This document shows positions 25,345 to 33,551 of a stretch of 64,000 nt of DNA, one piece after another. A program made the translations under genes and the position numbers. The stretch spans positions 159,321 to 223,320 of the forward strand of contig CAWBNO010000008.1 in assembly GCA_963790095.1 (NCBI GenBank). The letters run 5' to 3'. Positions within the stretch are counted from its first letter, which is position 1. Every line of letters begins with the position of its first letter. The notes under the pieces were generated by a model. It saw only the letters and a program-made list of their open reading frames with translations. It did no database searches and had not been told where the DNA came from. The DNA comes from JAAXQD01 sp963790095 (GTDB lineage Bacteria > Desulfobacterota > Desulfobacteria > Desulfobacterales > UBA11574).

Positions 25345-26376
25345 CTATTCCATAGGGCTGCAAATCGTCGCACCCGGTTGAATATCTTGTTCTGTACGAA
25401 TTACTATAACTGTGGATGTGGTCTGTTCGGTGTGAAGGACAAGTAGCGTACCGTAAACCACCGGCGACAGGAGGCCATTCTTTTTTGTCTCCATCGCTTT
25501 TTTGTCCCTTTCCTGGTAATAGATGCTGTACGACTGCCCGGGCGTTACACCGTCTTTGCTCCCCTTGTCGATAAATACTATGGTTTCATCGCCGATGTTA
25601 TTTACTTGCTCTTCAGCTGAAATGATTTTACCGTTGAGTCCTTTTATACTTTCAGTCAGCGCGATCTTTGGCGACTGTTTTGCATACGGCATCAAAAGAT
25701 CGTTGATGGCAATGCTTCGGTAGGATTGAACAACCTTGCCCAAAGCAAAACCGGGTTCTTTTTTTATGATTTCAACAACCCCTGTAAGATAGTGCTGGGT
25801 TCCCACCGGGGTCTTTGTTTTGTCGTCGACAACCGGCCTTAAGGTTCTATACACCGTATATTTACGGCCTTCTACAAGAGGATCGTTGCCCTTTTGCCGA
25901 ACATAAACCAGATCTCCGGAACCGATCAAGTCTTTATCATCCTTCACTTTGAAAATGATACCCCGGGGAGAGACCGGCTGTTTTCGGATGAATCCAATGC
26001 TGTTAATGGGGGAATAATAATAATGGGTCTCCTGAACCGTTTCATTTTTGATGGACCCATCAGACCCCAGGCTTTTGGAGACGAAAGTATCGATGCCTTT
26101 TCCATGATAGATCCGAATACGCTCACCCGGATAAATTAAATGTGGATTGGTGATCTGACGGTTCTCGCTCCACAATTCGGGCCATAGCCATGGGGAATCT
26201 GAAAATCGGTCGGAAAGATCCCACAGCGTATCTCCTTTCTGAACAGTATAGTAAAGACCTGCTTCATGCGCCACAGTATCCTTGCTTTCCTCTGCAAAAA
26301 GATCAACCGGAAAAACGATCAGTGCAGCCAAAATACACAAACACGTTATTACCTTGAATTTGCCATTGGAATACAT
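25345..26376 (-). CDS. LysM-domain periplasmic protein
   Basis: A 343-residue secreted protein. The signal peptide (CILAALIVFPVDLFAEE) precedes a LysM murein-binding domain (about residues 43-95) with VQKGDTLWDLSDRF and NPHLIYPGERIRIYH. The remaining 240 residues are beta-rich without a known enzyme domain, resembling the SH3-like C-terminal part found with LysM in deltaproteobacterial proteins. The ATG at 26376 has GGAG at proper spacing, unlike the upstream ATG at 26397. It probably anchors to peptidoglycan. A promoter-like site lies 165 bases upstream. Confidence 0.87.
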   Translation of the reverse strand: MYSNGKFKVITCLCILAALIVFPVDLFAEESKDTVAHEAGLYYTVQKGDTLWDLSDRFSDSPWLWPELWSENRQITNPHLIYPGERIRIYHGKGIDTFVSKSLGSDGSIKNETVQETHYYYSPINSIGFIRKQPVSPRGIIFKVKDDKDLIGSGDLVYVRQKGNDPLVEGRKYTVYRTLRPVVDDKTKTPVGTQHYLTGVVEIIKKEPGFALGKVVQSYRSIAINDLLMPYAKQSPKIALTESIKGLNGKIISAEEQVNNIGDETIVFIDKGSKDGVTPGQSYSIYYQERDKKAMETKKNGLLSPVVYGTLLVLHTEQTTSTVIVIRTEQDIQPGATICSPME

Positions 26377-26397
26377 TAGACGCTCCGATCTTTTCAT

Positions 26398-26757
26398 CGT
26401 TTTTTAACCAACCATTTTTTTTTAGCGGTTCCGGATTTCTCTCGGGTCGGACCTCTTCATTGCTTCACGTCAGGAATGAAGCGGTAGTATGTCAGCGCGA
26501 TTTTTCGATAGTGAAGCAAATGGGTGGTATATTTAATATGTTTATATTATTAAACAATTACCAATCAAGACCGATTTTCATGATAGATCTTGGATAATTT
26601 CATAACCCGGCTGTCGGCAATTTGTCAAGCTGTATCAAGTTGGCTGTTTGAAAATGGGAAACTCGGGCATCTGATCCATGGGACCATACGGTTGAGGGGG
26701 GAGGAAATCCAGGTTAAAAACCGGTTTTTTGAATGCAAAAATTTTACGAAGATGTTG
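26398..26757. other. Intergenic region between groEL terminator and LysM gene
   Basis: About 360 bases without a supportable gene. It is AT-rich around 26530-26570, where the LysM promoter is predicted, and contains the palindrome AAAAACCGGTTTTT near 26715-26728. Nothing else is recognised. Confidence 0.5.
26541..26568 (-). promoter_or_regulatory. Predicted promoter for the LysM protein gene
   Basis: On the minus strand TTGATT (26568-26563) and TATAAA (26546-26541) are 16 bases apart, in the most AT-rich part of the intergenic region. It points toward the LysM gene. Confidence 0.45.
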
Positions 26758-26793
26758 CAAAAAAAAGCCCCCATGCGGATATTGCACGGGGGC
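26758..26793 (-). terminator. Rho-independent terminator of the groES-groEL operon
   Basis: On the minus strand a GCCCCC/GGGGGC stem, extended by TGC/GCA pairs near the loop, is followed by eight T. It lies 28 bases past the groEL stop codon. Confidence 0.88.
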
Positions 26794-26821
26794 TCATAAA
26801 TCAGTGACGCAAGGGGATGGG

Positions 26822-28483
26822 TTACATCATTCCGCCCATTCCGCCCATTCCGCCCATTCCGCCGCCCATTCCGCCGCCCATTCCGCCGCCGGGCATGGAG
26901 TCAGATTTGTCTTCGGGCTTCTCGGCAACCATTGCTTCGGTGGTGAGCATCAAAGAAGCAACGCTACCTGCGTTTTGAAGGGCATAACGGACCACTTTGG
27001 TCGGGTCGATAACACCGGCTTCAATCAAATCTTCATATTTGTTGGTCTCGGCATTATATCCGTAAGCATCTTTGCCCCTTTTAACTTTATCGATCACAAC
27101 TGAACCTTCAGCACCGGCGTTGTTGGCAATCTGTCGCAGCGGCTCTTCGATGGCACGCATCACGACCCTTACCCCCAACTTCTGGTCGGCTTTGATTTTA
27201 ATTTTTTCCAAAGCTTCCAGACAGCGAACAAGGGCAACACCGCCGCCGGGCACGATACCTTCTTCCACCGCAGCCCGGGTAGCATTTAATGCGTCTTCGA
27301 CACGGGCCTTTTTCTCCTTCATCTCTGTTTCAGTGGCAGCACCCACATTAATAACCGCCACACCACCGATCAGCTTGGCCAGTCGTTCCTGGAGTTTTTC
27401 CCGGTCATAATCCGATGTGGTATCATCAATCAGCGTTCGGATCTGTTTTACACGGCCCTCGAGTGCGGCACGTGAACCACCACCGTCAACAATGGTGGTA
27501 TTGTCTTTGTCGATATTGATGCGCTTGGCTTGACCCAGGTCTGCAAGGCTAAGGTTTTCCAACTTGATTCCCAGGTCCTCTGATACCACCTGACCGCCGG
27601 TTAGAATCGCTATATCCTCCAGCATGGCCTTCCGTCTGTCGCCAAAACCGGGCGCCTTGACGGCAGCAACCTGGAGCGTCCCTCTCAGTTTGTTCACGAC
27701 AAGTGTGGCCAGTGCCTCGCCTTCCACGTCTTCCGCAAGGATCATAAGGGGCTTGCCCATCTTGGCAACCTGCTCAAGAATCGGAAGCAGATCTTTCATG
27801 TTGCTGATCTTTTTCTCGTGAATGAGAATATACGGATCTTCCAATGAAGCAATCATCTTATCCGCATCCGTCACAAAGTATGGCGAAAGGTAGCCGCGAT
27901 CGAACTGCATGCCTTCCACAACCTCAAGGGAAGTCTCCATGGCTTTTGCTTCTTCAACGGTAATTACGCCTTCTTTACCCACTTTGTTCATGGCTTCGGC
28001 AATGATGTTCCCGATGGTTTCGTCGTTGTTTGCCGAGATGGTGCCCACCTGGGCGATTTCACGCTGATCTTTGGTCGGTTTACTGATGTTGTGCAGTTCT
28101 TTGACGGCAACCTCAACAGCCTTTTCAATACCTCTTTTGATGGCCATGGGATTGTTGCCGGCTGCAACAAGTTTCTGGCCTTCTTCGTAAATAGCCCTTG
28201 CAAGTACCGTCGCCGTTGTTGTCCCGTCTCCAGCCATATCACTGGTCTTACTGGCGACTTCTTTGACCATCTGAGCGCCCATATTTTGAAACTTGTCTTC
28301 GAGTTCGATTTCCTTGGCGACGGTCACGCCGTCCTTTGTAATTGTGGGAGATCCCCAGGATTTTTCAAGAACAACATTCCTTCCTTTTGGACCGAGGGTC
28401 ACCACTACTGCATCCGCAAGAATTTTAACGCCTTTAAGCATCGCTTCACGGGCTTTCATGTCATATATTATCTGTTTAGCCAT
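26822..28483 (-). CDS. groL: Chaperonin GroEL (Hsp60)
   Basis: A 553-residue ATP-dependent chaperonin subunit of the double-ring folding chamber. It begins MAKQIIYDMKAREAML, has the ATP-binding motif VTLGPKGRNVVLEKSWG and the catalytic segment MAGDGTTTATVLA, and ends in the Gly-Gly-Met repeat tail (GGGMGGGMGGMGGMGGMM type). Length and motifs are standard. It lies 28 bases downstream of groES in the same transcript and is followed by a strong terminator. Confidence 0.99.
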   Translation of the reverse strand: MAKQIIYDMKAREAMLKGVKILADAVVVTLGPKGRNVVLEKSWGSPTITKDGVTVAKEIELEDKFQNMGAQMVKEVASKTSDMAGDGTTTATVLARAIYEEGQKLVAAGNNPMAIKRGIEKAVEVAVKELHNISKPTKDQREIAQVGTISANNDETIGNIIAEAMNKVGKEGVITVEEAKAMETSLEVVEGMQFDRGYLSPYFVTDADKMIASLEDPYILIHEKKISNMKDLLPILEQVAKMGKPLMILAEDVEGEALATLVVNKLRGTLQVAAVKAPGFGDRRKAMLEDIAILTGGQVVSEDLGIKLENLSLADLGQAKRINIDKDNTTIVDGGGSRAALEGRVKQIRTLIDDTTSDYDREKLQERLAKLIGGVAVINVGAATETEMKEKKARVEDALNATRAAVEEGIVPGGGVALVRCLEALEKIKIKADQKLGVRVVMRAIEEPLRQIANNAGAEGSVVIDKVKRGKDAYGYNAETNKYEDLIEAGVIDPTKVVRYALQNAGSVASLMLTTEAMVAEKPEDKSDSMPGGGMGGGMGGGMGGMGGMGGMM

Positions 28484-28511
28484 ATCGGTCTATCCTCCGT
28501 TTATTTTAAAT

Positions 28512-28799
28512 TTATTCGATTACGCAGAGCACTTCTTGTTCGCTCATAATCAGGTATTCTTCACCTTCAACTTTTATCTCTTGTCCGCCATATTTACCGA
28601 ACAGAATCCGGTCACCTATTTTGACTTCAAGGGGGACACGTTTCCCGTCGTTATTCAGCGCACCCTTTCCAACTGCAACAATTTTTCCTTCCGCCGGTTT
28701 TTCCTTGGCAGAATCCGGGATAATGATTCCTCCCTTGGTCTTTGTCTCTTCCTCAACTCGCTTTACCAAAATTCGATCGTTTAACGGTCTGAGTTTCAT
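28512..28799 (-). CDS. groS: Co-chaperonin GroES (Hsp10)
   Basis: A 95-residue co-chaperonin that caps GroEL. It begins KLRPLNDRILVKRVEEE, has the mobile loop ETKTKGGIIIPDSAKEKP, and ends with the KVEGEEYLIMSEQEVL strand. The ribosome-binding site is AAAGGAG. No CIRCE operator (TTAGCACTC-N9-GAGTGCTAA) was seen in the 105 bases upstream, so HrcA control is not evident. Confidence 0.98.
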   Translation of the reverse strand: MKLRPLNDRILVKRVEEETKTKGGIIIPDSAKEKPAEGKIVAVGKGALNNDGKRVPLEVKIGDRILFGKYGGQEIKVEGEEYLIMSEQEVLCVIE

Positions 28800-28904
28800 T
28801 TTTCAAATTCTCCTTTTTCCTGTTTTTTTCTAAACCTATTTTTTTAAAAATTAATAAATATAATCTCTACCCATGGAATTTTAACAGAAATTATATTAAA
28901 GTAC

Positions 28905-29189
28905 TTACTCGGCGGGCTTGCTTGACGTTTCGGTTTTTTTGCTTGAGTTATCCGAGCTTTTTTTTGCTTCGCTCTTCACCGCATGTGAAGGTTTGGCAGA
29001 GCTTTGGGATTTGTTTGCGTAGTCTGTTATATACCACCCGGTTCCTTTAAGGTGGAAACTGCTGTGGGAAATAAGCTTGTGGAGTTTTCCCGAACAGTGT
29101 TTGCATCGGTCCAACGTTTTATCGGAAAACTTCTGTAGAACCTCATCTATTCTGCCGCATTCGGAACATTCATATTCATAGATGGGCAT
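28905..29189 (-). CDS. FmdB-family zinc-ribbon protein
   Basis: A 94-residue protein starting MPIYEYECSECG, the hallmark of the FmdB/CxxC_CxxC_SSSS family. Cys8 and Cys11 plus a second pair (CKHC, near 33-36) form a zinc ribbon in the first 45 residues. The rest is a low-complexity Ser/Lys tail (SEAKKSSDNSSKKTETSS). Function is unknown for most members; some are thought to regulate. It is upstream of groES on the same strand. Confidence 0.9.
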   Translation of the reverse strand: MPIYEYECSECGRIDEVLQKFSDKTLDRCKHCSGKLHKLISHSSFHLKGTGWYITDYANKSQSSAKPSHAVKSEAKKSSDNSSKKTETSSKPAE

Positions 29190-29329
29190 ATTTTAAAACC
29201 TCCTGCTAAAAGACGAACTATCTATTATTTCTCAAAAAACAGAATTTCATTTTTTGCAAATTCATCAAAACTGAACTAATATATGCAATTTTTCTGTATT
29301 GTCAAGGCATGGCCGGCATTTTTTTTGCG

Positions 29330-29872
29330 TTATAATTTTCTCAGATCATCAATGGGCATGCGCCATTTTTCGTAAAATATCAGCACATTCTCCATGCCGG
29401 GGATATTAACCTCAAAGAGTATTCCATGGGTTATTTCATGGACATGCGCCTCCTCGGCCATCATTTCTTCAGGTGAGGCCTCAAAATATCGTTGGAATTT
29501 AGTGAACCTGAGAATATGAATCAATTCGTGGGTTACGATGTAGAGGACAAACGGAAAAATTTTGATATCCGGCCATTCTTTCAGTGCCGAAAGAATGGCG
29601 TGATCCTGAATACAGACTTTATAAAAATCATACGTTGAAGAACCCAGAAACGAATCTTTCCGCGTGCCTTTATAACGAATGATCTGGGCAAAAGGTCCGT
29701 GGACGACCTCTTCGGGACCAAGATCCACCATCGTTTTGATATCGTATGCGCAAGTGGCGGTCCATTGACTGGCGGACATTTTATAGAAGTTACTTACCAG
29801 CTCTTCTGCCATGGCCACACAATTGTTTATAATTTCGATCTGCTCGGTATTGAATTTTTTCAGATTCTCCAT
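29330..29872 (-). CDS. Uncharacterised HExxH (zincin-like) protein
   Basis: A 180-residue protein I cannot assign to a family. It contains a classic zinc-metallopeptidase helix, IVTHELIHILRF, giving His115-Glu116-x-x-His119. Glu140, Glu141 and His143 in the following helix (MMAEEAHVHEITHG) are possible third ligands, the spacing of gluzincin-like folds. There is no signal peptide or membrane segment. A preceding domain of about 100 residues with FAQIIRYKGTRKDSFLG has no recognised motif. Cytoplasmic and alone, it sits between the FmdB gene and a divergent small ribosomal-protein-like gene. Confidence 0.7.
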   Translation of the reverse strand: MENLKKFNTEQIEIINNCVAMAEELVSNFYKMSASQWTATCAYDIKTMVDLGPEEVVHGPFAQIIRYKGTRKDSFLGSSTYDFYKVCIQDHAILSALKEWPDIKIFPFVLYIVTHELIHILRFTKFQRYFEASPEEMMAEEAHVHEITHGILFEVNIPGMENVLIFYEKWRMPIDDLRKL

Positions 29873-29973
29873 GGGGTCCGATCTTAATTGAAAAAAAATG
29901 TGGACATCGAGTTATTTATGATGTATTTTACATTTTTTTATTAAAAAACGAAATAAAGATTGGAGGTGATCTG

Positions 29974-30072
29974 TTGGGTAGCGTTGTAAAAAAACGAAGA
30001 AAAAAAATGAGAAAACATAAACATAGAAAGCTCTTGGCGCGCACACGGCATCAAAGAAGAAAGGGCAAATAA
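29974..30072 (+). CDS. bS22-like / AURKAIP1-COX24-domain small basic protein, 32 residues
   Basis: A very short gene with a strong ribosome-binding site (GGAGGTGAT) before a TTG start. The product is extremely basic, MGSVVKKRRKKMRKHKHRKL followed by ARTRHQRRKGK. It matches the AURKAIP1/COX24 family, whose mycobacterial member is the small-subunit ribosomal protein bS22; annotation pipelines often miss it. It probably binds the ribosome. A strong hairpin terminator follows about 30 bases after the stop, so it is a monocistronic gene. Confidence 0.82.
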   Translation: MGSVVKKRRKKMRKHKHRKLLARTRHQRRKGK

Positions 30073-30103
30073 TTCTTTTACCCACAGGCCTTTTAGGGAT
30101 ATG

Positions 30104-30158
30104 AAAAAAAGCACCTGTTGATAGACTCAGATGTTATCAACGATTCCGGTGCTTTTTT
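30104..30158. terminator. Bidirectional hairpin terminator between the bS22-like gene and hflC
   Basis: AAAAAAGCACC (30105-30115) pairs with GGTGCTTTTTT (30148-30158), and GTTGATA (30117-30123) pairs with TATCAAC (30135-30141) inside it. T-runs exist on both strands, so it can stop transcripts from both convergent genes. Confidence 0.88.
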
Positions 30159-30167
30159 CTTTTGAGG

Positions 30168-31109
30168 TTATCGGTTTCCGGAATACCCCTTTAAATACTT
30201 GAAGAATTCCGAATCCGTTGAAAGCACCACCGAACTGTCTTTACCCAGGGCCTCGTCGTATATTTCAAGCGTCTTGACAAACGAGTAAAACTCCGGGTCG
30301 ATACCAAAAGCTTCGGCATATAACTTTGTCGACTCGCCGTCGGCCTTGCCCTTTAATATCTGGGCCTGTCTGTAAGCTTCGGAAGTGATTCTCTTCAAGT
30401 CTCTTTCCTTTTCACCCAGGATCTTCTTGGCTTCACCTTTACCTTCTGATCTGAATTTCTCCGCAATCTGTTTCCGCTCGGCAATCATACGGCCGTATAC
30501 GGAATCTCTGACCTGCTCCACATAATTAATCCGTTTTATCTTGACATCCACAAGTTCAATGCCGAACTTGGCCAATTTTGGCTGGGCCTGCTCCATTATC
30601 TTCTTGGTAATTATTCCCCTGCCGATCATAATCCTGTAAGACGGCCTTTCCTTGATATCTTCGAGCCCGATCTCATATGTATCCAGTTCCCGGTTGGTCT
30701 GTCGAACTGTTTCGATGAGCCTGTTTTCAGTTATAAGATTTCGCACGGCGGGGTCGATGATATCGTCCAGCCTTCCCTGGGCGCTCGTGGTATTGTTGAC
30801 CGTCTGAAAAAAATTGACCGGGTCAACGATTCGCCATCTGGCAAAAGTGTCCACCCAGATATAGGTTTTATCCAGCGTTGGAATCTGGCCGGGATCACCG
30901 TCCCATTGCAGAAGATTTTTAGGAAAATAATTGGTGTTCTGGATAAAGGGAACCTTAAAGTAGAGGCCGGGTTCCGTCTTGGGATTTCCCACCACTTTCC
31001 CGAATTGAGTGACAACCACCTGCTCTGTTTCATCCACCACATATGCGGCGGTAAAAATAAAAAGAACGGCAAGAACCGCAATACCGAGTAAAACAGCTTT
31101 AGATTTCAT
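30168..31109 (-). CDS. hflC: HflC, SPFH-domain modulator of FtsH protease
   Basis: A 313-residue membrane-anchored SPFH (band 7) protein with one N-terminal helix (KAVLLGIAVLAVLFIFTAAYVV), the TEQVVVTQFGKVV entry to the SPFH domain, and a long helical segment with YVEQVRDSVYGRMIAERKQIAEKFRSEGKGEA. The C-terminus GKDSSVVLSTDSEFFKYL is typical of HflC. With HflK it forms a large periplasmic cage around FtsH and limits membrane-protein degradation. Its start overlaps the hflK stop by one base (TAATG). Confidence 0.96.
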   Translation of the reverse strand: MKSKAVLLGIAVLAVLFIFTAAYVVDETEQVVVTQFGKVVGNPKTEPGLYFKVPFIQNTNYFPKNLLQWDGDPGQIPTLDKTYIWVDTFARWRIVDPVNFFQTVNNTTSAQGRLDDIIDPAVRNLITENRLIETVRQTNRELDTYEIGLEDIKERPSYRIMIGRGIITKKIMEQAQPKLAKFGIELVDVKIKRINYVEQVRDSVYGRMIAERKQIAEKFRSEGKGEAKKILGEKERDLKRITSEAYRQAQILKGKADGESTKLYAEAFGIDPEFYSFVKTLEIYDEALGKDSSVVLSTDSEFFKYLKGYSGNR

Positions 31110-32143
31110 TATTTTTCAACCTTTTGTTTCCCAAAATTAAGTAAGGGGAGTACATTGTTCTGATCAGAATCAATGATATATTTATCGCCAAGTTTAGGGA
31201 GAACTTCTTTTAGTGTTTCAAGATAAAGTCGCCTTTTGGTGACATCCTTGGCTTTTGCGTACTCTACATAAAGCGCCTTAAATCTGGCAGCATCACCTTT
31301 GGCCCGGTTGACCCTGTCCAATGCATACCCTTCGGCGGCCTTAATGGTTCTTTCAGCTTGCCCCCTGGCTTCAGGAATGGCTTTGTTATAATCTTCTTTG
31401 GCCTGATAGATCATTTTTTCTTTTTCCTGGGTTGCCTGATTCACTTCGTTGAATGACGGTTGAACCGGATCGGGAACATTGGTCTTCTTCATCTCAATGG
31501 TGACAATATTGATTCCGGATTCAGCGTTATCCAACTCCGCCTGCAAGACCTCCCTCGCTTCAACAGCGATTTCTTCCCGCTTGCTGATCACCTCATTGAT
31601 GCTTCTGTCGCCCACCACCAGCCGCATGGACGCCTCGGACATATCAACCAGGAGTCTCTGGACATCATGGACTTTAAAGAGAAAGTTATATGGATCCTTT
31701 ATCCGGTATTGGACAATCCATGGTACCAGGGCCACATTCAGATCACCGGTGAGCATGAGGGCAACCGTCGTATTCTCACCGCCGGAATAGGGACGTGTCC
31801 GCACATCTTGCCGGACGGAACGGAAACCGAATTCTTCCTTATAGACCCGTCGGACCTTTACTTTTGTCACCTTTTCAATTCCGGACGGCAGCTTGAAATT
31901 AAGGCCGGGTTGACTGGTTCGGACATATTTCCCGAATCGCTGGACAACGCCCACCTCGTCCACTCCAACCGTGTAGAATGTCGAAGAACCAAAAAATAAA
32001 AGGAGGAAAATAAGAATTAATAGGGGTCCGCCCGGCAGTTTAAGCTTTTTAAATTTTTCCACCAGCTCATCCATTTTGGGAGGAACCATGCCTCCTTCTT
32101 TATGTTCTTGCTGCTTTTTAAGTTTTTCCCAATCCCAGTTCAT
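31109..32143 (-). CDS. hflK: HflK, SPFH-domain modulator of FtsH protease
   Basis: A 344-residue partner of HflC. The cytoplasmic start MNWDWEKLKKQQ is followed by a membrane helix (PLLILIFLLLFFGSSTFYTV, residues about 40-60) and the SPFH domain with VGVVQRFGKYVRTSQPGLNFKLP. A helical segment with ARGQAERTIKAAEGYALDRVNRAKGDA follows. The protein lacks the long Gly-rich N-terminal tail of Escherichia coli HflK. It is the first gene of the hflKC operon and has a promoter-like site 58 bases upstream. Confidence 0.96.
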   Translation of the reverse strand: MNWDWEKLKKQQEHKEGGMVPPKMDELVEKFKKLKLPGGPLLILIFLLLFFGSSTFYTVGVDEVGVVQRFGKYVRTSQPGLNFKLPSGIEKVTKVKVRRVYKEEFGFRSVRQDVRTRPYSGGENTTVALMLTGDLNVALVPWIVQYRIKDPYNFLFKVHDVQRLLVDMSEASMRLVVGDRSINEVISKREEIAVEAREVLQAELDNAESGINIVTIEMKKTNVPDPVQPSFNEVNQATQEKEKMIYQAKEDYNKAIPEARGQAERTIKAAEGYALDRVNRAKGDAARFKALYVEYAKAKDVTKRRLYLETLKEVLPKLGDKYIIDSDQNNVLPLLNFGKQKVEK

Positions 32144-32200
32144 AGATATAATTCCTGTCTATTTGGTTTTCAAAATACCTAATTTTTTATCCGACCTTTT

Positions 32201-32229
32201 AATTTAAGTTATCATCGCCTCCAAGTCAA
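32201..32229 (-). promoter_or_regulatory. Predicted promoter for hflKC
   Basis: On the minus strand TTGACT (32229-32224) and TAAATT (32206-32201) are separated by 17 bases, 58 bases before the hflK start. Confidence 0.45.
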
Positions 32230-32411
32230 GGAAAAAGCAAAATTTACACACGAACCATCTCACGGTTATACTCCATAACTCTCTATTTTTTTTATCGAAT
32301 CAACAGTTGATCAACAAACCAGGCCCACGGCATGCGCAAAACCGACTTTTTGCGAACCCGCTCCAATTGTTTCTTGACAATCCAATGGATCACTTTGTAC
32401 TTCTTTATATT

Positions 32412-32726
32412 ATGGGAAAAAGGAAAAACACGCCGGAAGTTGGACACATTGGAGATATTCTAAACCATGTCTTGAAAACCTGCCGCCGAGATGGTGACGG
32501 AGATCTTGCTCAGGTTTGGAGCCTGTGGGACGCCGCGGTGGGGGATGTCATCGCAAAAAACACGAGACCAGAAGCCTTTAAGGGAAAGCTTTTACTGGTC
32601 AATGTCAACAGTTCGGCGTGGATGCATCAGCTCCAGTTTTTGAAAAAAGATATAATCGATAAAATCAACACCGCATTGGGAAAAGAGCTGGTTCAAGACA
32701 TAAAATTCAAGATCGGACCGGTGTAA
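32412..32726 (+). CDS. DciA-like DUF721 protein
   Basis: A short protein of 104 residues (if started at ATG 32412; the frame is open to 32307) with the DUF721 pattern: GDILNHVLKTCRRDGDGDL, VWSLWDAAVGDVIAKNTRP and FKGKLLLVNVNSSAWMHQLQFLKKDIIDKIN. DUF721 includes DciA, which loads the replicative helicase in bacteria lacking DnaC or DnaI. No clear ribosome-binding site precedes either start, so the N-terminus is uncertain. Its stop lies two bases before the next gene, so the two are coupled. Confidence 0.82.
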   Translation: MGKRKNTPEVGHIGDILNHVLKTCRRDGDGDLAQVWSLWDAAVGDVIAKNTRPEAFKGKLLLVNVNSSAWMHQLQFLKKDIIDKINTALGKELVQDIKFKIGPV

Positions 32727-32728
32727 AA

Positions 32729-33451
32729 ATGAAATCTTTGACCGCTGATTCCTTCTTCAACGGCCGCATCCAGATCAAGCAGCACCGGTCCGGATACCGT
32801 TTTTCCATAGATGCGATTCTACTAGCCGCCCATGCCCGACCGGGTCCGGAGGATACGGTCCTCGATTTGGGAACCGGCTGTGGTATCATTCCCATGATAC
32901 TGGCCTATCGCAATCCTGGAATTGACGTATACGGGATTGAAGTGCAAACAGATCTTGCCGATATTGCCGCTCTCAATATCACAGAAAATGGTTTGAACGA
33001 TCAAATTACCGTTCTGTGTATGGACATGAAAGCACTGAACCTCGAAATGACTTCCGGGCCTGTGGATCTGGTTGTGAGCAATCCTCCTTTCAGGAAAGCG
33101 GAATCCGGAAGGATTAACCCGAATCGGCAACGGGCCGTTGCCCGACATGAAATCAAGGCCACCCTGTTTGACGTGGTTGAAACGGGTCGTCGTATGTTAC
33201 GAACCGGCGGACGATTTGTAATGATTTACCTGGCGGAGCGCATGACCGACATTCTCACACAAATGCGGAAAGCCGGAATAGAACCCAAGTCTATACGCAC
33301 GATACATTCAGGAATAGAAACAGTGGCAAAGCTGGTTCTGGTGGAGGGGAAACAAGGGGGGCGTGCAGGAATCAAGATCGGCCCGCCCCTGATCATTTAC
33401 CGAAAAAACGGTGCGTACACAGATGAGGTCGAAAAAATGTTTATGCCTTAA
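32729..33451 (+). CDS. TrmN6/YfiC-like tRNA (adenine-N6) methyltransferase
   Basis: A 240-residue SAM-dependent methyltransferase. The SAM-binding motif I is VLDLGTGCGIIPMILA (residues about 44-59), the acidic motif YGIEVQ follows, and the adenine-N6 catalytic motif is SNPPF (near 113-117). The N-terminal GRIQIKQHRSGYRFSIDAILLA is characteristic of the YfiC/TrmN6 branch, which methylates A37 of tRNA-Val. Other N6-adenine targets cannot be excluded. It is coupled to the DciA-like gene upstream. Confidence 0.88.
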   Translation: MKSLTADSFFNGRIQIKQHRSGYRFSIDAILLAAHARPGPEDTVLDLGTGCGIIPMILAYRNPGIDVYGIEVQTDLADIAALNITENGLNDQITVLCMDMKALNLEMTSGPVDLVVSNPPFRKAESGRINPNRQRAVARHEIKATLFDVVETGRRMLRTGGRFVMIYLAERMTDILTQMRKAGIEPKSIRTIHSGIETVAKLVLVEGKQGGRAGIKIGPPLIIYRKNGAYTDEVEKMFMP

Positions 33452-33551
33452 AACAGTCATCACTGCAATAGTTTCAGGGGGTCAGGGCCGACTCTAATAT
33501 ACAGTCTTTCATCAACCTTGAGCCCTGATCCTTGAACGGTTACAAGCAGCC

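Noticed and set aside
26590..27103. Plus-strand ORFs with His-Ser-Ala repeats across the groEL tail
   Set aside because: They are the antisense reading of the groEL Gly-Gly-Met tail.
28800..28904. CIRCE operator upstream of groES
   Set aside because: No TTAGCACTC with an inverted partner was found.
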